From assembly GCA_905479715.1 (NCBI GenBank), contig CAJQNR010000106.1:1-42602 (forward strand): 42,602 nucleotides of DNA, written 5' to 3'. Below are positions 16,135 through 25,095 of the stretch, piece by piece. Within the stretch, counting starts at the first letter, position 1, and every line of letters starts with the position of its first letter. This DNA is from an uncultured Sphingorhabdus sp. (GTDB lineage: Bacteria; Pseudomonadota; Alphaproteobacteria; Sphingomonadales; Sphingomonadaceae). The translations under genes and the position numbers were made by a program. Under the pieces are notes generated by a model that saw nothing but the letters and a program-made list of their open reading frames with translations, was not told the DNA's origin and made no database searches.

Positions 16135-16890
16135 ATGACCCAGTCTCAACCCAAAGCCGTGAAACAACGCGTTGACCAGATATTGGCTGACCGTGGCCTC
16201 GCCGAAAGCCGTGCCAAGGCGCAAGCCTATATCATGGCTGGTCTGGTGACCGTAGCGGGCAAAAAAATCGACAAGCCGGGGCACAAGATAGCAAGCGATG
16301 CCGCGATTGAGCTCAAGGGCAAGGATCATCCATGGGTGTCCCGCGGCGGCATCAAGCTGGATCATGCGCTGCGCCATTTTGATCTTGATGTCACCGGTCT
16401 GACCGCCATGGATGTGGGGAGCAGCACCGGCGGCTTTACCGATGTGCTGCTGACCGGCGGCGCGAAAAAGGTCTATGCCGTGGATAGCGGTACCAACCAG
16501 CTCGCCTGGAAGCTGCGGCAGGACGATCGTGTCGTGGTACACGAGCAAACCAGTGCCCGTATTCTTACCGATCAGCATATCCCGGAAAAGGTCGACATCA
16601 TTGTGTGCGACGCAAGCTTCATTTCGCTCGTCAAAGTGCTGGAGCGGCCTCTTGAATTTGCGAAAGACAAGGCGACACTGATCGCGCTCATCAAACCGCA
16701 ATTTGAAGCGGAACGCAATGATGTCGGCAAGGGCGGTGTGGTGCGGGACGATGCGATTCGTCAGGCGGTCTGCGACAAAGTGAGAGACTGGCTGGTTGCG
16801 ACCGGCTGGGACGTTCTTGGAATCACCGAAAGTCCGATCACAGGTCCAAAAGGCAATGTAGAATTTCTGATCGGGGCGCGAAGACGTTAA
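16135..16890 (+). CDS. tlyA: TlyA-family rRNA 2'-O-methyltransferase
   Basis: A 251-residue TlyA/YqxC protein with an N-terminal S4 RNA-binding domain (RVDQILADRGLAESRAKAQAYI) and an FtsJ-like SAM methyltransferase domain. The SAM loop is MDVGSSTGGFTDVLL (about 86-100), with YAVDSGTNQL and IVCDASFIS following. Characterised TlyA enzymes methylate ribose in 16S and/or 23S rRNA and affect capreomycin sensitivity; the old name haemolysin is misleading. Which rRNA site is used here cannot be told. Shine-Dalgarno is weak. The gene precedes a MscS channel on the same strand. Confidence 0.93.
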   Translation: MTQSQPKAVKQRVDQILADRGLAESRAKAQAYIMAGLVTVAGKKIDKPGHKIASDAAIELKGKDHPWVSRGGIKLDHALRHFDLDVTGLTAMDVGSSTGGFTDVLLTGGAKKVYAVDSGTNQLAWKLRQDDRVVVHEQTSARILTDQHIPEKVDIIVCDASFISLVKVLERPLEFAKDKATLIALIKPQFEAERNDVGKGGVVRDDAIRQAVCDKVRDWLVATGWDVLGITESPITGPKGNVEFLIGARRR

Positions 16891-16965
16891 ATCGAGCGGC
16901 TGGATGGAACCAGCATCGATCACACGGGTTGTTATTGTCCGCACTTGTTTCTAGCTGGAGTCCTA

Positions 16966-18132
16966 ATGATACAAATATCAGAGCCCGCCCTTATGCCTAC
17001 TGTGCCGGATATGGGCGCGTCCATACAGCGGCTGACTGTAGACGGATCACGCTGGCTGACCAGCCATTATGTGGAACTGATTTTTGCTATCGTCATCGGG
17101 ACTGCGATTTTTTTCCTGCTCGGCGCGATCAAGCGTTTTGGTTCGCGCTATGTTCGTAACAACAGCGGGCTAACCGGATATCGAACGATCATCGGCACGG
17201 CGATTTCCAGAACAAGCAAGTTTTTTATGTTGATGGTCTCGGCCGAGCTGGTCGTGAGCTTTGGTAGCGCGCCCTCCAGCTTCGAGCGTGTGGTGCATGT
17301 CCTGTTCACGATAGCCATGGTTCTGCAAGTTGCTATCTGGCTCCGCGAGATCATTCTCGGGTTGATCGTCCGCAAGACTTCGCAAGACCCCGACCAGCAC
17401 GAAACGCTGGAAAATGCGATGACATTGATCCGATTGCTGGTCACTTTCGTTCTCTTTGCAATCGCTGTGATCATGATCCTCGATAATCTGGGCGTGAATG
17501 TAACCGGACTGATCGCCGGACTCGGGGTCGGCGGCATCGCTATCGGTCTCGCCGCTCAAGGCATTTTTTCCGATCTGTTTGCCGCGCTTTCGATCATTTT
17601 CGACAAGCCCTTTCGGCGGGGAGAAACAATTACCTATGACAATACTATCGGAACCATCGAGAAAATCGGTCTGAAAAGCACGCGGCTAAGGGCTACTACC
17701 GGTGAAGAGATCATCATTTCCAACACCAATTTGCTGGACAAGGAAATCGTCAACATGACCCGCCTGGCGAGACGGCGGACGCGTTTTGGTATCGGAGTGA
17801 TTTATCAGACCAATCCGGACGAGGCGCGCCGGATTCCGGACCTTCTCAAAAAGATAGTCGAAGCCAATGATGCGGTGTTTGTCCGGTCGGGCTTTGTCGG
17901 CTTCGGTGATAGCTCGATTAATTTCGAACTGGATTTCGATATCATGAGTAGCGAATATGACGTGGTCTACCAAGGCCGGCATAAGATCGGGCTGGCGATA
18001 TTGCAGGCATTTAATGAAGAAGGTTTGGAATTTGCATATCCGACGCAAACAACCTTCACCGCAGCGCCAGACGGAGAGATGATTCTGCCCTATCCGGAGG
18101 GAGGCTATCCGGTCCCGCTCAGCAACGACTAG
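16966..18132 (+). CDS. MscS-family mechanosensitive channel
   Basis: A 388-residue membrane protein with hydrophobic segments at about 38-54, 86-103, 110-128 and 150-168, then the MscS pore helix and signature (GLIAGLGVGGIAIGLAAQGIFSD and beta-domain entry KPFRRGE). The glycine/alanine-rich TM3 and the downstream beta domain (IGTIEKIGLKSTRLR) are diagnostic; the C-terminal alpha/beta region follows. Such channels open under membrane tension to release osmolytes after hypo-osmotic shock. The start at ATG 16966 has GGAG five bases upstream; an in-frame TTG at 16945 is less likely. Confidence 0.92.
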   Translation: MIQISEPALMPTVPDMGASIQRLTVDGSRWLTSHYVELIFAIVIGTAIFFLLGAIKRFGSRYVRNNSGLTGYRTIIGTAISRTSKFFMLMVSAELVVSFGSAPSSFERVVHVLFTIAMVLQVAIWLREIILGLIVRKTSQDPDQHETLENAMTLIRLLVTFVLFAIAVIMILDNLGVNVTGLIAGLGVGGIAIGLAAQGIFSDLFAALSIIFDKPFRRGETITYDNTIGTIEKIGLKSTRLRATTGEEIIISNTNLLDKEIVNMTRLARRRTRFGIGVIYQTNPDEARRIPDLLKKIVEANDAVFVRSGFVGFGDSSINFELDFDIMSSEYDVVYQGRHKIGLAILQAFNEEGLEFAYPTQTTFTAAPDGEMILPYPEGGYPVPLSND

Positions 18133-18241
18133 CGTTCCGTAACGGCAGCGGGCCGCAGAAAAAATTCCTTGTTAAGTGACCGATTAACGGGGACAATGCG
18201 CCTCAAATTCGACTCCGATATTAATTGCAAAGGAATAGCAA

Positions 18242-19420
18242 ATGCGCGACGCAGTCATCGTTTCCACCGCCCGTACACCCATAGGCCGTGCCTATAAGGG
18301 GGCTTTCAACACGACCACCGGTGCAACGCTCGGTCATTATTCCGCGAAAGCGGCTGTCGAAAGAGCAGGCATCGATCCCGGCACGATTGACGATGTTGTC
18401 TGGGGCAGCGCGTTGCAGCAGGGATCGCAGGGCGGCAATCTGGCTCGTCAGGTCGCGTTGCGTGCAGGCTTTCCGATCGAAGTGCCCGGCATGACGATCG
18501 ACCGGCAATGTTCCTCTGGCCTGATGGCGATTGCCACAGCGTCCAAACAGGTTACGCTCGACATGATGGATGTCGTCGTTGGCGGTGGACAGGATTCGAT
18601 CTCGACCGTCCAGACACCGGAAATGCGCGTGCAGCCGGATCGCGAACTGCTCAAGATGTATGAAGATATCTACATGCCGATGCTGCAAACAGCCGAAGTG
18701 GTTGCCAAGCGCTACGGGATTGGCCGTGAAGAGTGCGACGAATATGCCCTGCAGTCGCAAATGCGCACGGCGGCCGCTCAGGAGGCCGGTCACTTTGATG
18801 CTGAAATCATCGAAGTGACGACCAGCATGGGCGTCCAGGACAAGGAAACCAAAGAGATTTCCCATGTCGAGGTTACGCTCAGCAAGGACGAAGGCAACCG
18901 TCCTTCGACTACGCTCGAAGGCCTGCAGTCACTGAAACCCGTGCTTGGACCTGACAATATCGTCACTGCGGGTAACGCATCGCAGCTTTCCGACGGTTCT
19001 GCTGCCAGTGTTATCATGGAAGCGAAAGCAGCAGAGAAGGCCGGTCTGAACCCGCTGGGCCGCTATGTCGGCATGGCTGTTGCAGGCACAAAGCCGGATG
19101 AAATGGGCATTGGTCCGGTTTTCGCAATTCCCAAATTGCTCGAACGCTTTGGCCTGAAAATGGACGATATCGGTCTGTGGGAACTCAACGAAGCATTTGC
19201 AGTGCAGGTGCTTTATTGCCAGCAGAAGCTCGGTATTCCGGGCGAGCTTTTGAACGTCAACGGCGGCGCGATCTCGATCGGTCATCCTTATGGCATGACC
19301 GGAGCACGCTGCACCGGCCACGCCCTGATCGAGGGCAAGCGGCGCGGCGCGAAATATGCCGTCGTCACCATGTGCATCGGCGGTGGACAGGGCGCAGCCG
19401 GATTGTTCGAGATTTTCTAG
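18242..19420 (+). CDS. acetyl-CoA acetyltransferase family thiolase
   Basis: Condenses or cleaves acyl-CoA units by a Claisen mechanism. The 392-residue protein has the whole thiolase triad at standard positions: nucleophile Cys90 in DRQCSSG, His348 in [12 protein letters not shown], and Cys378 in MCIGGGQG. The NEAF motif (LWELNEAFA) is also present. Whether it works in beta-oxidation (FadA-like) or acetoacetyl-CoA formation (PhaA-like) is not decided by sequence; no hydroxyacyl-CoA dehydrogenase gene is adjacent. AAGGAA lies six bases before the ATG. A hairpin terminator follows the gene. Confidence 0.94.
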   Translation: MRDAVIVSTARTPIGRAYKGAFNTTTGATLGHYSAKAAVERAGIDPGTIDDVVWGSALQQGSQGGNLARQVALRAGFPIEVPGMTIDRQCSSGLMAIATASKQVTLDMMDVVVGGGQDSISTVQTPEMRVQPDRELLKMYEDIYMPMLQTAEVVAKRYGIGREECDEYALQSQMRTAAAQEAGHFDAEIIEVTTSMGVQDKETKEISHVEVTLSKDEGNRPSTTLEGLQSLKPVLGPDNIVTAGNASQLSDGSAASVIMEAKAAEKAGLNPLGRYVGMAVAGTKPDEMGIGPVFAIPKLLERFGLKMDDIGLWELNEAFAVQVLYCQQKLGIPGELLNVNGGAISIGHPYGMTGARCTGHALIEGKRRGAKYAVVTMCIGGGQGAAGLFEIF

Positions 19421-19437
19421 AAATCGAAATTCTATGG

Positions 19438-19463
19438 GTCGGCGAGAAATCGCCGGCCTTTTT
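19438..19463 (+). terminator. hairpin terminator after the thiolase gene
   Basis: GTCGGCGA (19438-19445) pairs with TCGCCGGC (19450-19457) around a GAAA tetraloop, followed by C and five Ts. It stands 18 bases after the thiolase stop and 19 before the ABM start, so it may only partly separate the two genes. Confidence 0.75.
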
Positions 19464-19481
19464 CATCAAGGAGAGAATAAT

Positions 19482-19775
19482 ATGGCAGCAGTAGGCGTCA
19501 TCGCAACATTGACCGTGGCCGAAGGCAAGAACGCCGATTTTGAAGCAGTATTTTCCGAGCTGATGGCCGCTGTGCGGGCCAATGAACCGGGCAATGAATT
19601 TTATGCGGTGTTCCAGTGCAAGGACAATCCACAGCAATATAAGGTGCTAGAACGCTATGTCGATCAGGCCGCACTGGACGCGCACGGCAAATCGGAGCAT
19701 TTCCGGACGAGCGGTCCGAAACTGGCGCCATGTATGGCGGCGGCTCCGGTGATCGAATATCTCGACGGAATCTAG
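19482..19775 (+). CDS. antibiotic biosynthesis monooxygenase (ABM) domain protein
   Basis: A 97-residue single-domain protein of the ABM/YgiN dimeric ferredoxin-like fold: first strand VGVIATLTVAEGKNADFEAV, then NEFYAVFQCKDNP and ERYVDQAALDAHGKSEHF, the classic YVDxxALxxHxxSxHF pattern. Members include quinol monooxygenases and small stress proteins; the substrate here is unknown. AAGGAGAG lies seven to eight bases before the ATG. The last codons overlap the convergent epimerase gene, the shared bases being CTAG. Confidence 0.9.
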   Translation: MAAVGVIATLTVAEGKNADFEAVFSELMAAVRANEPGNEFYAVFQCKDNPQQYKVLERYVDQAALDAHGKSEHFRTSGPKLAPCMAAAPVIEYLDGI

Positions 19776-20752
19776 TTCGGTCTGCCTGCGGGCAATATTC
19801 TGCCGGATTTAAAATGGAAGGCATCGACGCGGTCCTTAGCGAGCAGCAGGGGCCCGTCGAGGTCAACCCATTGCGCTAGCTGTGCTAGAGCAAAAGCTGG
19901 CCGGATACCCAGCGATGTAGAGAGCATGCAGCCGACCATGATTTTCATGTCGCTGGCTTGGGCTGCATGGGCCATCGCCATGGCCTCGGTCAGGCCGCCT
20001 GCCTTGTCGAGTTTGATATTTACCACATCATAATAGGGCGCAAGACGTTCAACATCGGCGCTGGTGTGGCAGCTTTCATCGGCACAGAGCGGCACCGGTG
20101 ACCGGACCCCGGCGAGCAGATGATCCTGACCGGCGCTGACCGGTTGTTCGATCAGCTCAACGGAATATTGCGCAAGCTGTGCGGCTTCGGCGGCTATGTC
20201 GAGATCGTTCCAGCTTTCGTTGGCATCAACGATCAGGCGGGCATCGGGCGCGCCGCGATGGACGGCGGCAACCCGTTCACGATCGCTCTGGCCCGACAAT
20301 TTCAGTTTCAGAAGATCGTGCCCATCCTTTGCGGCCCGGCGAGCCTGCGCTTCCATGATCTCCGGTTTGCCGAGGGAGATGGTGAATGCGGTTGTCAATG
20401 GGGCAGGTTCGGGCAAGTCAGCGAGCTGCCACAGGGGCTTTTTCTGTTTCCGGCACGCCAGATCCCAGAGCGCGCAATCGAGAGCATTGCGGGCGGCGCC
20501 ACGGGCCATGTTCTGGAGCAGCACCGCATGGGTGAGATCGGGATATATGGCCGCAAAACCGGTGATTTCTTCGGCGCAGCGTTCGGCACTTTCACCTTCA
20601 TAATAAATCGGCGTTGCTTCGGCCCTACCCTTGTTGCTGCCATCAGAAATTTCACACAGCACGACATCGACGTGGGTTTTGGCGCCTCGGCTGATAATGA
20701 AGGAACCAGCGACCGGCCATCGTTCGATGGCGACAGAAACAGACAGAGTCAT
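19772..20752 (-). CDS. enolase-superfamily dipeptide epimerase (L-Ala-D/L-Glu epimerase type)
   Basis: A 326-residue protein of the muconate-lactonizing-enzyme subgroup. Visible catalytic features are the KLKL motif (LLKLKLSGQ, general base), the metal ligands Asp in IVDANESW, Glu in LIEQPV and Asp in CADES, and the second base lysine in NIKLDKAGG. This set fits L-Ala-D/L-Glu epimerases, which act on peptidoglycan-derived dipeptides, but specificity in this superfamily cannot be fixed by eye. It lies 35 bases after the O-antigen-ligase-like gene on the same strand and may be co-transcribed with it. Its stop overlaps the ABM stop. Confidence 0.88.
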   Translation of the reverse strand: MTLSVSVAIERWPVAGSFIISRGAKTHVDVVLCEISDGSNKGRAEATPIYYEGESAERCAEEITGFAAIYPDLTHAVLLQNMARGAARNALDCALWDLACRKQKKPLWQLADLPEPAPLTTAFTISLGKPEIMEAQARRAAKDGHDLLKLKLSGQSDRERVAAVHRGAPDARLIVDANESWNDLDIAAEAAQLAQYSVELIEQPVSAGQDHLLAGVRSPVPLCADESCHTSADVERLAPYYDVVNIKLDKAGGLTEAMAMAHAAQASDMKIMVGCMLSTSLGIRPAFALAQLAQWVDLDGPLLLAKDRVDAFHFKSGRILPAGRPN

Positions 20753-20787
20753 GCTGCGCTTTTACTGCGTATCGCCGAACGGGTCAC

Positions 20788-22200
20788 TCAGTTAGTGAAC
20801 GGACGGGGTGGTGGCGGCAAAGCTCCCGGTTTTGCGGCACTGGTAGTTTGTTTGGCGATCGGCTGCCACGCGGCTTCCGCTGAACGGCGCGCCATATATG
20901 TGTCGAGACCAATTTGCAGCGCCACCAGCATATAGACGAACGGCTGGTAAGCGATTCCGACGAACAATGCCCCGACGAGGAAGATGATATGCCCGTGCTG
21001 TAAGGCGATGGCGAGGGGAGCCACCCATTGCTCGCCTTCTTTTTTGGATTTTGAATATTTTCGCCGGAGTATCTCCATCCGCCACACGCCCCCGAAGTGG
21101 ATGAACAGCCACAGGATCAGACCGGGATAGCCCTGTTCTCCGAGCATTTCGAAATAGCTGCTGTGAAATGCGCGGGATTCATCTTCGACAAGCCTGGCGT
21201 CGACATCGTCGGGATCAATGCCCCAATCCTCATATTGTGCGACATCCACTTCCGACAATTCATAGGTCAGCTTGTTGATCCGGTAGACATCAAAACCGCC
21301 GCCGAACGGGTGCTCGCTGACATAATCCAGTGTCCATCGCCAGACGGCCAGCCGGGTGGATGCGGACTGGTCCGCTTCGTAATTTTCGATCGTCGCCATC
21401 CGTTCGGTGAAGCTTTGCGGGAGAAACGGAATCGACAAAAGGCCAATTGCCACGGCTATGCCGCCATAAATCAATCTGTGGCGCACGAAGCGCAGCTGCA
21501 GCACCGCCCAGACCCCGATGCAGACCAGGCCGGTCCGTGCCTGTGTCCCGATCGGGATAAGCAGGGCGGCGAAGATCAGACAATAAGCGAAAATTTTTAC
21601 CCGCCAGTCGGGCGGGAAAATCGTCCCGTAATTGGCGAGCCAGAGGATTAGCGGGATGATACAGATGGCGACCGTCGAGATGATTGATCCCTCATAGAGG
21701 CCACTATTATTGTCGACCAGCAACACCAGAACGCCATAGCCTCCGCCGGAGGCCAGTGTCTTGATTCCGCCGGTGATGATCAGGGTGGCAGCGCAGAGGA
21801 CCATGAACAGTGCCAGCGCTTCGAGCCGCAGTCGGGTCTTGAGAGTCAGCGGCAGGAATATCGCGAAGACCAGTGCTTTCCAGACCCAGTCCCATTTCTC
21901 CAGCGCGGCATCGGGAACCTCGGCCTGTACCGTTGTATAGCCGCAATAGATGAGCAGCAGGATCATCATCGCCTGACGAAGAGAGAAACGGCTGTCCTGC
22001 TTGTTGTCGGCAAGCAAATAGCCAAGAAAGGCGAGAGCGAAGACGATCAGCGACAGCGGGACCGAGTTGAGCATGAAATAGCTCAAACGCTGTGGTGCCA
22101 CGATATCGACATAGGCATAGATCAGGGTGAACAGAAATGGTCGTTTGAAAGCGATGAACAACAGCGCCACGAGATATCCGACAAAGACAAGATCACGCAT
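20788..22200 (-). CDS. exosortase A-associated O-antigen ligase-like (Wzy) membrane protein
   Basis: A 470-residue polytopic membrane protein with about ten hydrophobic helices and the large periplasmic loop of the Wzy/WaaL class (SASTRLAVWRWTLDYVSEHP with Arg, then GGGFDVYR and AFHSSYFEMLGEQGYPGL). This layout matches the putative O-glycosylation ligases that accompany exosortase A and PEP-CTERM polysaccharide clusters; the divergent glycosyltransferase supports that. It probably polymerises or transfers a lipid-linked glycan at the outer face of the inner membrane. There is no Shine-Dalgarno before ATG 22200; a 55-codon frame overlaps the start by eight bases, which suggests coupling, and an inverted repeat covers the start codon. 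Confidence 0.85.
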   Translation of the reverse strand: MRDLVFVGYLVALLFIAFKRPFLFTLIYAYVDIVAPQRLSYFMLNSVPLSLIVFALAFLGYLLADNKQDSRFSLRQAMMILLLIYCGYTTVQAEVPDAALEKWDWVWKALVFAIFLPLTLKTRLRLEALALFMVLCAATLIITGGIKTLASGGGYGVLVLLVDNNSGLYEGSIISTVAICIIPLILWLANYGTIFPPDWRVKIFAYCLIFAALLIPIGTQARTGLVCIGVWAVLQLRFVRHRLIYGGIAVAIGLLSIPFLPQSFTERMATIENYEADQSASTRLAVWRWTLDYVSEHPFGGGFDVYRINKLTYELSEVDVAQYEDWGIDPDDVDARLVEDESRAFHSSYFEMLGEQGYPGLILWLFIHFGGVWRMEILRRKYSKSKKEGEQWVAPLAIALQHGHIIFLVGALFVGIAYQPFVYMLVALQIGLDTYMARRSAEAAWQPIAKQTTSAAKPGALPPPPRPFTN

Positions 22201-22212
22201 CGGGGCGTGATC
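22191..22212. promoter_or_regulatory. inverted repeat covering the ligase start codon
   Basis: GATCACGC (22191-22198) and GCGTGATC (22205-22212) are exact complements around ATCGGG. The minus-strand ATG (22198-22200) lies at the stem-loop boundary, so an mRNA hairpin would hide the start until a ribosome on the upstream small frame opens it. Confidence 0.5.
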
Positions 22213-22360
22213 CGTTATTGCTCGGTCGCTTCAAAAAACCAGATGGCTCCGTGTCGCGTTCGGGCGGGGCTTCGACATCAAGATCGTCGCGATGGAGCAG
22301 ACGCCAAGCTGCGATCAGCAGCAAGCCATGCGTCACAGCGATAGAAAAATTGTCTATCAT
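22193..22360 (-). CDS. small 55-residue protein coupled to the ligase gene
   Basis: ATG 22360 to TGA 22193 gives 55 residues: a short hydrophobic N-terminal segment (MIDNFSIAVTHGLLLIAAW), then a charged tail (LLHRDDLDVEAPPERD) rich in Asp, Glu and Arg, ending RPDA. Its codons look like those of its neighbours, and its stop lies inside the first codons of the ligase gene. It could be a single-pass membrane peptide, or simply a translated leader that opens the start-codon hairpin of the ligase. I do not recognise a family, and the Shine-Dalgarno is weak. Confidence 0.5.
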   Translation of the reverse strand: MIDNFSIAVTHGLLLIAAWRLLHRDDLDVEAPPERDTEPSGFLKRPSNNGSRPDA

Positions 22361-22469
22361 CTACCCAATTCATCCCGGCACGAGCGGCAAACACACGCTC
22401 TTCTGATATCGCGCGATACAGACATTGGGTTGACGGGACGTTAATCCTTTTTTGGCAAGGCTTTGAGCC

Positions 22470-23702
22470 ATGACGCGTATTCTCCATATTCTTGATCACA
22501 GCCTGCCGTTGCACAGCGGCTATTGTTTCCGGACCCGCGCTATCATGAAAGCGCAAATTGCCAGCGGCCTGACCGTTGCCGGAGTCACCGGTGTGCGCCA
22601 GAATCAGCACGGCTATATTGCGAAAGAAATGCTGGAAGAGGCGGATGGTCTCCCGTTCTTCCGTACCCTCGCCCAGGTCCATGGGCCTTCGCCGGTACGC
22701 GAATGGCGCGAAGTAGCGGCGCTGGCCGAGCGGATCGATCAAGTCATCCGCGACTGGCAGCCGGACATATTGCATGCCCATTCGCCCGCCCTTAACGGAT
22801 TGGCGGCCTTGCGCGCCGCCGAAAAATCAGGATTGCCTCTGGTTTACGAAATCCGGGCTTTCTGGGAGGATGCAGCGGTCGGCAATGGTACGGGCAAAGA
22901 GAATAGTCCCCGTTACTGGTTGACGCGCCAATTGGAAAATCATGTGATCAATGGCGCCGACGCGGTTGCAGTGATCTGCGAAGGCCTGCGGTCCGATCTG
23001 ATGAGCCGCGGCGTTAAGTCGGAAAAAATAACCATCTCGCCCAATGGCGTCGATCTGGAACTGTTCGGGGCACCACCGGCGCGCGACGAAGATTTTCTGG
23101 ACGAATTGGGCCTGACCGGAAAGCCGGTATTGGGATTCATCGGCAGCTTTTATGATTATGAGGGGCTCGACGATCTGATCGCAGCGGTGCCGATGCTGCA
23201 GCGTTTTCATCCGGATGTACATCTGCTGCTCGTCGGCGGCGGTCCGATGGAGGATGCGCTGAAGGCGCAGGTGGATCAATTGGGAGTCGGTTCGGCCGTG
23301 ACCTTTACCGGTCGTGTGCCCCATGCCGAAGTGGAGCGCTTCTATGGGCTGATGGACATCATGGTCTACCCGCGCAAGGCGATGCGGCTCACCGATCTCG
23401 TAACACCGCTCAAACCGCTCGAAGCGATGGCGCAGGGCCGACTGGTGGCTGCATCGGATGTCGGCGGTCACCGGGAGCTGGTCACGGATGGTGTTACGGG
23501 CACGCTTTTCCCGGCGGGTGAACCCGAAAAAATCGCGGAAAAGCTGGCCAATTTGCTCGATAACACCGACTCATGGCCTCAAACTATTGAAACGGCACGA
23601 CAATTTGTCGAGGCGGATCGTAACTGGTCGTCAAACATTTTGCGTTACACTCCTGTTTACCAAAGGTTGATTGCGCGCAAATCCTACGAGCGCGCGGCCT
23701 GA
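22470..23702 (+). CDS. exosortase A-associated family 4-type glycosyltransferase
   Basis: A 410-residue GT-B fold glycosyltransferase. The start ILHILDHSLPLHSGYCFRTR is the hallmark of the exosortase A-associated glycosyltransferases of PEP-CTERM/EPS clusters. The donor-binding half has ISPNGVDLELF, GFIGSFYDYEGLDDL, the LLLVGGGP strand, and the retaining GT4 EX7E-like region (PLKPLEAMAQGRLVAASDVGG). It would add a sugar from a nucleotide-sugar donor to a lipid-linked exopolysaccharide intermediate on the cytoplasmic side. The divergent ligase-like gene belongs to the same system, yet no exosortase, PEP-CTERM substrate or other EPS gene is in the window. Confidence 0.88.
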   Translation: MTRILHILDHSLPLHSGYCFRTRAIMKAQIASGLTVAGVTGVRQNQHGYIAKEMLEEADGLPFFRTLAQVHGPSPVREWREVAALAERIDQVIRDWQPDILHAHSPALNGLAALRAAEKSGLPLVYEIRAFWEDAAVGNGTGKENSPRYWLTRQLENHVINGADAVAVICEGLRSDLMSRGVKSEKITISPNGVDLELFGAPPARDEDFLDELGLTGKPVLGFIGSFYDYEGLDDLIAAVPMLQRFHPDVHLLLVGGGPMEDALKAQVDQLGVGSAVTFTGRVPHAEVERFYGLMDIMVYPRKAMRLTDLVTPLKPLEAMAQGRLVAASDVGGHRELVTDGVTGTLFPAGEPEKIAEKLANLLDNTDSWPQTIETARQFVEADRNWSSNILRYTPVYQRLIARKSYERAA

Positions 23703-23718
23703 GATTGTGGAGAATGAT

Positions 23719-24744
23719 GTGGACCAGAGAGAGCAGGATATGGCTCGGTTTAAACAACCTGCGATGGCCGTCGCAGGAGGGGTCGCGGCTGCGCTCGTGG
23801 TTGCCACCTTGCCCCATGTCTATCTCGAAAACATCGTCGGTGCGACCGGACTGTCGGAAATCATACCCGCCGCTGCGCCACCCCTCGGCAATACGGCGCG
23901 AGGCCTGATTGCCTTGGTGACAGGGATGGTTTCGACTTCGGCACTTTATTTATTCTTGAACCATAAACCGAAATTTCCTGGAGGAGGCTCCAATATGAGC
24001 TTGGCAATTCGCAAAAACCTGACGACGGATGCAATTGATGACGGGGGAGAAGGCAAATCGCGCTTTGCCGTACCAAAATTGAACCTGTCGGTGAAATCCC
24101 TGACAAAATTTTTGAAGAAACCGAAAAAATCTGCCGGGCAGGTGACCGAACTGAAGGATCTGCCGGATATCAAGTCCGCGGACCGTCATCCAGATGCACC
24201 CGCTCGTCATCCGATCTTTGCGTCCTCGGATCTCGGTGCGCCGCTTGCGGAGAAAATCAAGCAATTCGACACGCCGGAAGCCGAGCAGGAAAGTGCAGAG
24301 CCGACAGAACAATCAGCACAGCCCGTCATAGCGGCTGCCGCATTCGTCGCCGACCAGACACCGGATTCGCTGCCTGAAGCAGACGCAACACCGGATCGGT
24401 CCGAAATTGTTGCGCCAGAAGAGAGTTCCGATACTTCTTGCGAGGATCTGGCCGCCTTGTCGCTTGCTCAGCTTGCTGACCGCCTGGAAGCCGGGATCCG
24501 TCGACTGGAAATGCTGGAAACGCGTGAACAGATAGCGCCGCCGGCGCGTGACCAATCGGCACCGATAGCCGAAAATACTGTGTCCCTTGCAGAAGTTACC
24601 GAAACACCCGCGCCGTCTGTCACACCAACATTACGGTCAGTTGATTCGGTCGAAACCGATGCGCAAAACAATCGGCAGGCGGATATGGATCTGGCGTTGA
24701 AGGCTGCGCTTGGTACTTTGGAGAGGATGACAGTCCAGCGTTGA
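23719..24744 (+). CDS. membrane-anchored protein with long acidic cytoplasmic or periplasmic tail
   Basis: Unknown 341-residue protein. Two hydrophobic segments (about residues 14-34 and 58-76) are followed by a basic stretch (KLNLSVKSLTKFLKKPKK) and then about 200 residues of low-complexity Ala/Glu/Pro/Thr-rich sequence with a short amphipathic region (LAALSLAQLADRLEAGIRRL), which could form a coiled coil. I chose GTG 23719 because GGAGA lies exactly five bases upstream; ATG 23740 (334 residues) is the alternative. It begins 16 bases after the glycosyltransferase stop, so the two probably share a transcript; a structural or scaffolding role in polysaccharide export is only a guess. Confidence 0.75.
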   Translation: MDQREQDMARFKQPAMAVAGGVAAALVVATLPHVYLENIVGATGLSEIIPAAAPPLGNTARGLIALVTGMVSTSALYLFLNHKPKFPGGGSNMSLAIRKNLTTDAIDDGGEGKSRFAVPKLNLSVKSLTKFLKKPKKSAGQVTELKDLPDIKSADRHPDAPARHPIFASSDLGAPLAEKIKQFDTPEAEQESAEPTEQSAQPVIAAAAFVADQTPDSLPEADATPDRSEIVAPEESSDTSCEDLAALSLAQLADRLEAGIRRLEMLETREQIAPPARDQSAPIAENTVSLAEVTETPAPSVTPTLRSVDSVETDAQNNRQADMDLALKAALGTLERMTVQR

Positions 24745-24747
24745 TCG

Positions 24748-25095
24748 TTATGGGGCCGCGGAATCCGGGACCGGATCGATGATCAAAAGGGCTTCGATCA
24801 GGCATTGCGTATCTGATTGTCCGGTGACCAGCATATCTGCGACAAAATAGCCGGGGATGGTAAATTCATGTTCCGCTGTTGCCGTTGCCAAATTGTCCCT
24901 GTCCTCCAGATTCGGCGCGGCCAGCCAATCGACCGCAAAAACATGCCGCGTTCCGGTGAAGGTGATACTTGCCCACGGACGTTCGCGTTTCAATGTGACG
25001 CGCGCCCGCCCTCCGGCCAGCGCCTCTATCTGGCTAGCAAGCAAGGAACCGGGGTCCCGCTGAGGGATTTTCAGACGGTCTGGATCAACCGGCAT
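24748..25095 (-). CDS. uncharacterised 115-residue protein
   Basis: No family recognised. The sequence has a charged N-terminal helix (SLLASQIEALAGGRARVTLKRERPW), then beta-rich segments (ASITFTGTRHVFAVDWL and EHEFTIPGYFVADMLV) and a hydrophobic C-terminal strand (CLIEALLIIDPVP). No signal peptide or membrane helix is evident, so it is probably cytosolic. Its ATG lies within the last codons of the upstream 62-residue gene (11-base overlap), indicating translational coupling. It ends three bases from the stop of the convergent gene. The pair is divergent from the S24 repressor and may be its target. Confidence 0.75.
   Translation of the reverse strand: MPVDPDRLKIPQRDPGSLLASQIEALAGGRARVTLKRERPWASITFTGTRHVFAVDWLAAPNLEDRDNLATATAEHEFTIPGYFVADMLVTGQSDTQCLIEALLIIDPVPDSAAP

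Noticed and set aside
16135-16890. Haemolysin annotation for TlyA
   Set aside because: S4 plus FtsJ-like SAM domains indicate an rRNA methyltransferase; no toxin feature is visible.
16114-16944. 276-codon minus-strand frame opposite tlyA
   Set aside because: Antisense of an intact TlyA gene; no domain or start signal.
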